From positions 1 through 64,000 of the forward strand of contig JAEZXR010000073.1 of the NCBI GenBank assembly GCA_023419605.1: a stretch of DNA of 64,000 nt. The letters run 5' to 3'. Each line of letters begins with the position of its first letter. Within the stretch, counting starts at the first letter, position 1. The notes beneath the pieces are model-generated. The model was given only the letters and a program-made list of their open reading frames with translations. It searched no databases and was not told the DNA's origin. A program made the position numbers and the translations under genes. This document shows positions 60,596 through 64,000 of this stretch, one piece after another. The stretch comes from Bacillota bacterium. GTDB lineage: Bacteria > Bacillota > Clostridia > Acetivibrionales > JAEZXR01.

Positions 60596-60704
60596 TCTGC
60601 ATCAGCTTCTCCTTTACGTATTTTTCCTTCAGATAATTGCAGCACATCTGCAGTGCTTTTGCCCAGTGTTCTCCTGGGATGAAGGTTGTTTTCACGTCAG
60701 TCAC
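60495..60704 (-). CDS. Small ORF overlapping the recombinase start
   Basis: A possible 69-residue reading frame (start TDVKTTFIPGEHWAKALQMC, then CNYLKEKYVKEKLMQ) that overlaps the recombinase gene by about 100 bp in another frame. The first 37 residues lie upstream of the recombinase and look like real helical protein; the overlapping part may be incidental. Start GTG 60704 or 60695 follows GGGAG. It could be the tail of a lost gene or a small regulator. No family recognised. Confidence 0.35.
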   Translation of the reverse strand: MTDVKTTFIPGEHWAKALQMCCNYLKEKYVKEKLMQNDSDLCQGEYGGAGPEGIQPAGPDQGMQETGRL

Positions 60705-60780
60705 ACTCCCAAACGGATGTATACACTATAAAGTATGAAGAGCACGGATTGTCTAATGACACGTGAACAACCCATATTCT

Positions 60781-60806
60781 GTAATGAAACCGGAGATTTT
60801 GATGCA
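60781..60806. other. attR of the skin element
   Basis: The right junction. GAGA at 60793-60796, with GAG in frame with the second sigK part. Its right half ends ATGCA (60802-60806), the mirror of TGCAT at attL. Confidence 0.8.
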
Positions 60807-61161
60807 GATACGGTCGACAAAGAAAATACAGAGTGAGGTTTCTTTGCAGGATCCAATCGGAGTGGATCGGGAGGGTAACGAAATTACTCTCATTGACGTG
60901 ATTGGCAACGAGGGTGAGTCGGTAGTAGAGGAAGTTGAACTGAAAATGCAGGTTAGAAAGCTGTATAATAAGATGAAGGCCGTTCTGAAGAACAGAGAAA
61001 AAACTGTTTTGGAACTACGCTATGGCTTAGCCAACGGAAGCAGTAAAACCCAGAGGGAAATCGCGAAGATGCTGGGAATTTCCAGATCCTATGTTTCCAG
61101 AATAGAGAAAAAAGCAATTAAGAAGTTAAGTCGTGAGCTAAAACCGGAAAGCTGCAATTAG
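60796..61161 (+). CDS. sigK: Sigma-K, C-terminal part
   Basis: The second half of sigma-K, 121 residues. It starts ILMQIRSTKKIQSEVSLQDP (region 2.4/3), continues GVDREGNEITLIDVIGNEG, and ends with region 4 (VLKNREKTVLELRYGL, TQREIAKMLGISRSYVSRIEKKAIKKLSREL, shown here in parts). There is no promoter or ribosome site of its own; the frame remains open upstream only to a GTG at 60,763 inside the element. It is made as protein only after excision. With the first part it gives about 236 residues, close to B. subtilis sigma-K. Confidence 0.93.
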   Translation: MLMQIRSTKKIQSEVSLQDPIGVDREGNEITLIDVIGNEGESVVEEVELKMQVRKLYNKMKAVLKNREKTVLELRYGLANGSSKTQREIAKMLGISRSYVSRIEKKAIKKLSRELKPESCN

Positions 61162-61184
61162 CGGCTTTCTTTTTTGTCCGCTTG

Positions 61185-61541
61185 TTAAAGAATTTCCGGC
61201 AGGGCCACGGTCATGCCAGGATAGAGAAGGTCAGGGTTAAGGATTCCCGGATTATAAGCCAGTACCTCATTCAGAGTGATTTGATAGCCGTAGAAATACA
61301 GTAACCGCCGATTGTAATTAGTAACGATCGATACCAATGTATCACCGGGTTTAACAGTATACGTAATCAGAGGAACTACTCTGGGAATATTAATTACCTG
61401 CCCGGGATAAATCAAATTCGGATTCCTTATCTGCGGGTTTACCAGCAGAATTTGGCGCAGGGTGAAATAGCCTGAGTTCTTGGCGATTTTGTCCAAAGTG
61501 TCACCGGATTTGACTGTGTAGGGGTCCACATACACAAACAT
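61185..61541 (-). CDS. Two-LysM-domain protein, probable spore protein
   Basis: A 118-residue protein made almost wholly of two LysM domains: YTVKSGDTLDKIAKNSGYFT..IYPGQVINIP (about 9-52) and YTVKPGDTLVSIVTNYN..LYPGMTVALP (about 58-116), shown in part. LysM binds GlcNAc in peptidoglycan. There is no signal peptide, as expected for a mother-cell coat or cortex protein such as SafA. ATG 61541 follows AAAGGATGGAG. A sigma-K-like promoter precedes it, and it converges on sigK. Confidence 0.85.
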   Translation of the reverse strand: MFVYVDPYTVKSGDTLDKIAKNSGYFTLRQILLVNPQIRNPNLIYPGQVINIPRVVPLITYTVKPGDTLVSIVTNYNRRLLYFYGYQITLNEVLAYNPGILNPDLLYPGMTVALPEIL

Positions 61542-61574
61542 GCCTCTCCATCCTTTACTATCTTCTATGTTATG

Positions 61575-61603
61575 TATACTATGCAGGAATGGAACCATCG
61601 GTT
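61575..61603 (-). promoter_or_regulatory. Sigma-K-type promoter of the LysM gene
   Basis: On the minus strand AACC (61603-61600), 16 bp, CATAGTATA (61583-61575). This is an exact fit to the sigma-K pattern of AC and CATA-nnn-TA, about 34 bp before the LysM start. Confidence 0.65.
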
Positions 61604-61718
61604 ACTCTATCAAAAATTTACCTCTTGCTACATTAGTTTACAAAAAAATTATAATTTAAGCAGGAGAAGTAAATCTTTTACAGAATATAATAAAGTAGAG
61701 TGGTAGGAGGTAATATAT

Positions 61719-61957
61719 ATGGGCTTTTTTATTGTCTGTATTCTAGTAGTATTCTTTATGGGGGCAGCAGCTCCAGTGCCGCACCGGACGGGGATGCTTG
61801 CTGTGAAGAGGGTAGTGGTGAAAACTGTGATTGCGGGTGCGGTGACAATGAATTCGAGGGAGATTCAGGAGACCACTGTGACTGCAGCGAGGGATACGAA
61901 AGTGATGAAGGATATGACAGTGAAGACTGCTGCGATTCAGACTCAGACTCGGATTGA
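61719..61957 (+). CDS. Cys/Asp-rich small membrane protein, apparently frameshifted
   Basis: A strong ribosome site (AGGAGG) precedes ATG 61719, which opens MGFFIVCILVVFFMGAAAP, a membrane anchor. In that frame the protein continues as a nonsense-like basic stretch to 61,967. In the -1 frame the same DNA reads DGDACCEEGSGENCDCGCGDN and further acidic Cys-rich sequence to a stop at 61,957, just like the next gene. A single extra base in the GGGGG run at 61,760-61,764 would join both. So it is a frameshift mutation, a sequencing error, or a programmed shift. Function unknown. Confidence 0.6.
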
Positions 61958-61972
61958 TAGGAGGTAACTTGT

Positions 61973-62305
61973 ATGGTTTTTTTTATTGTTTGTATTGTGA
62001 TTGCCTTTGTTCTAATTGCTCTTTTTTCCGGGGCAGGGAGCCCGGGCACAGGTAACAGGAACATGGAGAGCAGAAATTCACAGAATCCTACCTCGACGGA
62101 TCCAATGTCTATGGACCCCATGTATATGTTTACACACAATGGAGTTTTCAATGGAAGTAGCGAGCCGAATGTTGGACCCGATGGGAATTCAGACTTTGGA
62201 GGTGGAGACTGTGGGTGTAGTGACAGCGGATTTGGCGGAGATTCGGGAGGAAGTTGTGACTGCGGCGGCGGATGCGATAGCGGAGGAAGCTGCGGCTGTG
62301 ATTAA
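61973..62305 (+). CDS. Cys/Gly-rich small membrane protein
   Basis: A 110-residue protein: one N-terminal membrane helix (VFFIVCIVIAFVLIALF), a Ser/Asn/Met-rich middle (NPTSTDPMSMDPMYMF), and a C-terminus rich in Gly, Asp, Ser and Cys (GGDCGCSDSGFGGDSGGSCD and on to GSCGCD). It is a paralogue of the preceding gene. Strong AGGAGG site. The tail resembles the Gly/Cys-rich ends of several Firmicute envelope proteins. No family assigned. Confidence 0.72.
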   Translation: MVFFIVCIVIAFVLIALFSGAGSPGTGNRNMESRNSQNPTSTDPMSMDPMYMFTHNGVFNGSSEPNVGPDGNSDFGGGDCGCSDSGFGGDSGGSCDCGGGCDSGGSCGCD

Positions 62306-62336
62306 CAGAGAGTGGCATAAAACTTGCGGATTACAG

Positions 62337-62386
62337 AAAAGACAAAGGGTTCCAAGACTTTTCAATCTTGAAACCCTTTGTCTTTT
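62337..62386. terminator. Bidirectional terminator between the Cys-rich gene and the Lys tRNA
   Basis: AAAAGACAAAGGGTT (62337-62351) pairs with AACCCTTTGTCTTTT (62372-62386), with AAGA/TCTT inside. A15-bp outer stem with A and T runs on both sides serves both directions. Confidence 0.85.
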
Positions 62387-62461
62387 GGTGCGCCATCGGG
62401 GACTCGAACCCAGGGCCCACTGATTAAGAGTCAGTTGCTCTACCAACTGAGCTAATGGCGC
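62386..62461 (-). tRNA. tRNA-Lys (anticodon CTT)
   Basis: Read on the minus strand: acceptor GCGCCAT pairs with ATGGCGC, D arm AGCTCAGTTGGTAGAGC, anticodon arm with the loop CTCTTAA (anticodon CTT), T arm with GGTTCGAGTCC, and encoded CCA. All arms pair and length is 76. It decodes AAG. Confidence 0.96.
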
Positions 62462-62673
62462 ATACTGTTTGCATGCATCAGCACAATTCCATATTGTACA
62501 AGGGTATTTACCGTTTGTCAATACCTTTGTATAACTTTTTATATGACAAGAAGGGAAAGAGCCTTTCCGGGCGTAATAGCAACAATTATCAGAGCTGGAA
62601 TAACAGGGCTCCATATGTGCACTGGAATGTGAAAGGCTGGGAGCTGTTTTTTTACAAACATAGATAAGTATCC

Positions 62674-63777
62674 TTAACGATCCACCGGAGGTTTTATTTT
62701 GTTGAGAAGCTCTTTTATCATACCGCTTTTAAAGACACCGGAAAGTATATTCTTCAGTATCAGCACAGTGATAGGTCCTAAAATCAACCCCAAAACACCG
62801 AAGAGCTTCAGTCCTGTATACATGGCTGTCAATGTCACGAGGGGATGGAGGCCGATTTGCTGGCTCAGAACCTTGGGCTCTGTCATTTGCCGCACTACAA
62901 GAACAATGGCATATAGAATAAAGAGTGATATTCCCAGTCTGAAATCTCCCAACAGCAGTTGATAAATAGACCAGGGAATCAATACTCCTCCCGTACCCAG
63001 TATAGGAAGGGCGTCAATAATGCTGATGGTAACAGCAAGCACAAGGGCATACTTCACGCCCATGATGGAAAAACCGATGAAAAGCTCTGTAAATGTGAGG
63101 GTCATGAGTATAAGCTGAGCCCGAAGGTATCCGAACAAAGCAGAAAAAAGGTCGTCCTTGATACTGAGAAGTCTGTTGGTCCAACTGTCAGGCAGATGGG
63201 ACTTAAAATACTCATAAATACGATCCCTGTCACTGGCAAAGAAATAGGTCGAAAGAATGGTAACAAGAGTAAAGATAAGGGCCTCGGGAATCGAAACTGC
63301 CGTATTTACAAGGGCTTTGGCAAAGGTACCGATGCTGTTGGAGAGGCTTTTCAACAAATCCTGTATAATGGCTTGTATATTGGCGGTAATTTCAACAGGA
63401 AGTGCTGAAAACACGCTGTTTCCTTTTTCCAGCAATCGATTGATGTTGTCATAAAAATCCGAAACATACCGGGGAAATACCCGGGATATGCTGGTAAGCT
63501 CGGTTATAAGCTTGGATATAATGAGGGATATAATCAATCCAAAGGTGGACAGAACAAAGAGGATGGTCACCGCCGAAGCAAATTTCCTCGGCATCCTTAC
63601 CTTTTTCATTAGAAAGCGGATGATGGGTTCAATCAAGGTGGAAATTGCAAATGCCAGAATAAAGGGAATCAGATATACGCTGGCTTTGACTGCCAGCACG
63701 CAAAAAAGCAATATTCCGGCAATAAAAAGGGTCATTTTAACAACTTTTAGAATACTCTTGCTAGTCTGTTGATCCAT
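62674..63777 (-). CDS. ytvI: YtvI-type sporulation integral membrane protein (AI-2E family)
   Basis: A 367-residue membrane protein of the AI-2E transporter/permease superfamily with about eight helices in the usual 2+1+5 pattern. Conserved parts: PFILAFAISTLIEPIIRFLMKK, the amphipathic middle segment with VPRYVSD-type sequence, TLVTILSTYFFASDRDRI, and GVKYALVLAVTISIIDALPILGTG, GLHPLVTLTAMYTGLKLFG. B. subtilis YtvI is of this type and is sporulation-associated. Transport substrate unknown. It has its own promoter (minus strand, 63,848-63,820). The gap from 62,462 has no supported gene. Confidence 0.85.
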   Translation of the reverse strand: MDQQTSKSILKVVKMTLFIAGILLFCVLAVKASVYLIPFILAFAISTLIEPIIRFLMKKVRMPRKFASAVTILFVLSTFGLIISLIISKLITELTSISRVFPRYVSDFYDNINRLLEKGNSVFSALPVEITANIQAIIQDLLKSLSNSIGTFAKALVNTAVSIPEALIFTLVTILSTYFFASDRDRIYEYFKSHLPDSWTNRLLSIKDDLFSALFGYLRAQLILMTLTFTELFIGFSIMGVKYALVLAVTISIIDALPILGTGGVLIPWSIYQLLLGDFRLGISLFILYAIVLVVRQMTEPKVLSQQIGLHPLVTLTAMYTGLKLFGVLGLILGPITVLILKNILSGVFKSGMIKELLNKIKPPVDR

Positions 63778-63819
63778 ATAATATACACCTTTACAAATAA
63801 AATAGGGCCTTTCCTCTTT

Positions 63820-63848
63820 AGTCTAAAGTAACAAAAGGTAAACGTCAA
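63820..63848 (-). promoter_or_regulatory. Promoter of ytvI
   Basis: On the minus strand TTGACG (63848-63843), 17 bp, TAGACT (63825-63820), about 43 bp before the start codon. Confidence 0.55.
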
Positions 63849-63889
63849 CCATATTTTAACCCAATGAATAAAATATTTGCATAAAATTG

Positions 63890-63918
63890 TTGCTAAAAAC
63901 AAAACCATATGGTATACT
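63890..63918 (+). promoter_or_regulatory. Promoter reading out of the right end
   Basis: TTGCTA (63890-63895), 17 bp, TATACT (63913-63918). The transcript would begin near 63,925. The following bases include GCAGC (63,942) and GGCTGCGG at the window end, which could form the first stem of a structured leader, but too little is present to tell. Confidence 0.55.
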
Positions 63919-64000
63919 ACTACTCGGAAAAAATACACACGCAGCTTGATTTGTGAACAGTTGCCCATAACAGGGTTTTTCATGAAAGCGAAGGCTGCGG

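Larger units (their letters stand above)
55651..60794 (+). mobile_element. skin element interrupting sigK (5,144 bp)
   Basis: A prophage-like DNA segment inserted between codons for Glu and Ile in sigK (…CIENE / ILMQ…), the same codon neighbourhood as the B. subtilis skin. The ends share GAGA and 10 of 12 bases. Removing 5,144 bp fuses 55,307-55,650 with 60,795-61,161 in frame. The element carries its own SpoIVCA-like recombinase at the right end, oriented towards the interior. Cargo: an HD hydrolase, a SpoVB/MurJ-like flippase, a nitroreductase and a small overlapping frame. It has no phage structural genes, in contrast to the 48-kb B. subtilis element. Confidence 0.92.

Noticed and set aside
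62455..62667. 70-residue plus-strand frame starting at the end of the Lys tRNA
   Set aside because: It begins inside the tRNA gene, lacks a ribosome site and has no recognisable pattern.
1..64000. CRISPR arrays, insertion sequences and phage structural genes
   Set aside because: I saw no regularly spaced direct repeats, no transposase and no capsid or tail genes; the only mobile element supported is the skin element.

Overview
The window is ordinary, gene-dense chromosome of a Gram-positive, endospore-forming member of the Clostridia. Evidence for this: genes for spore formation (spoIVA, sigK, ytvI), a MurT/GatD lipid II amidation pair, HrcA/CIRCE control, many TTG and GTG starts behind strong AGGAGG ribosome sites, and AT-rich intergenic DNA. 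A Ruminiclostridium/Acetivibrio-like relative is my guess; the sequence alone does not fix the genus.

Layout. 1-3,458: the 3' end of a 5S rRNA, then a Fur-family regulator and a ZnuABC-type zinc importer with a perfect palindromic operator. 3,474-10,220: CIRCE-controlled htpG, an acetyltransferase, a c-di-AMP riboswitch ahead of an NlpC/P60 wall hydrolase, a hairpin-rich spacer, and comEC. 10,217-14,429: holA, then a complete sigY-yxlCDEFG-type ECF sigma operon. 14,464-18,559 (minus strand): murT-gatD, an MFS transporter, and yjdF with its riboswitch. 18,771-23,954: division genes (a truncated murA, ftsQ, sbp, ftsA, ftsZ). 24,185-31,223: yceD-rpmF, a PDZ/radical-SAM protein, der, plsY, gpsA, spoIVA. 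31,451-43,105: phosphoglucomutase, an HD-GYP protein with a sigma-H-like promoter, dnaE, a TRAP (mtrB) homologue, pfkA, pgsA and a DUF5685/DnaJ pair. 43,157-55,013: an S-layer protein, mutS2, typA, the mltG-trmR-trhP tRNA-modification operon, and a penicillin-binding protein.

The most striking region is 55,307-61,161. Here sigK, the late mother-cell sigma factor gene, is split by a 5,144-bp 'skin' element. The element carries a SpoIVCA-type large serine recombinase on the minus strand and ends exactly at matching GAGA cores. Excision would rejoin the two sigK halves in frame as a protein of about 236 residues. The cargo is unusual: an HD phosphohydrolase, a SpoVB/MurJ-like flippase and a nitroreductase. 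A LysM gene next to sigK has a sigma-K-like promoter.

Other points of interest are a pair of covarying about 80-bp hairpin repeats, an N-terminally deleted murA at a probable rearrangement point, two tandem Cys-rich small proteins (one apparently frameshifted), and several structured intergenic regions that match no family I know. The window closes with a Lys tRNA, ytvI, and a promoter reading out of the right end.
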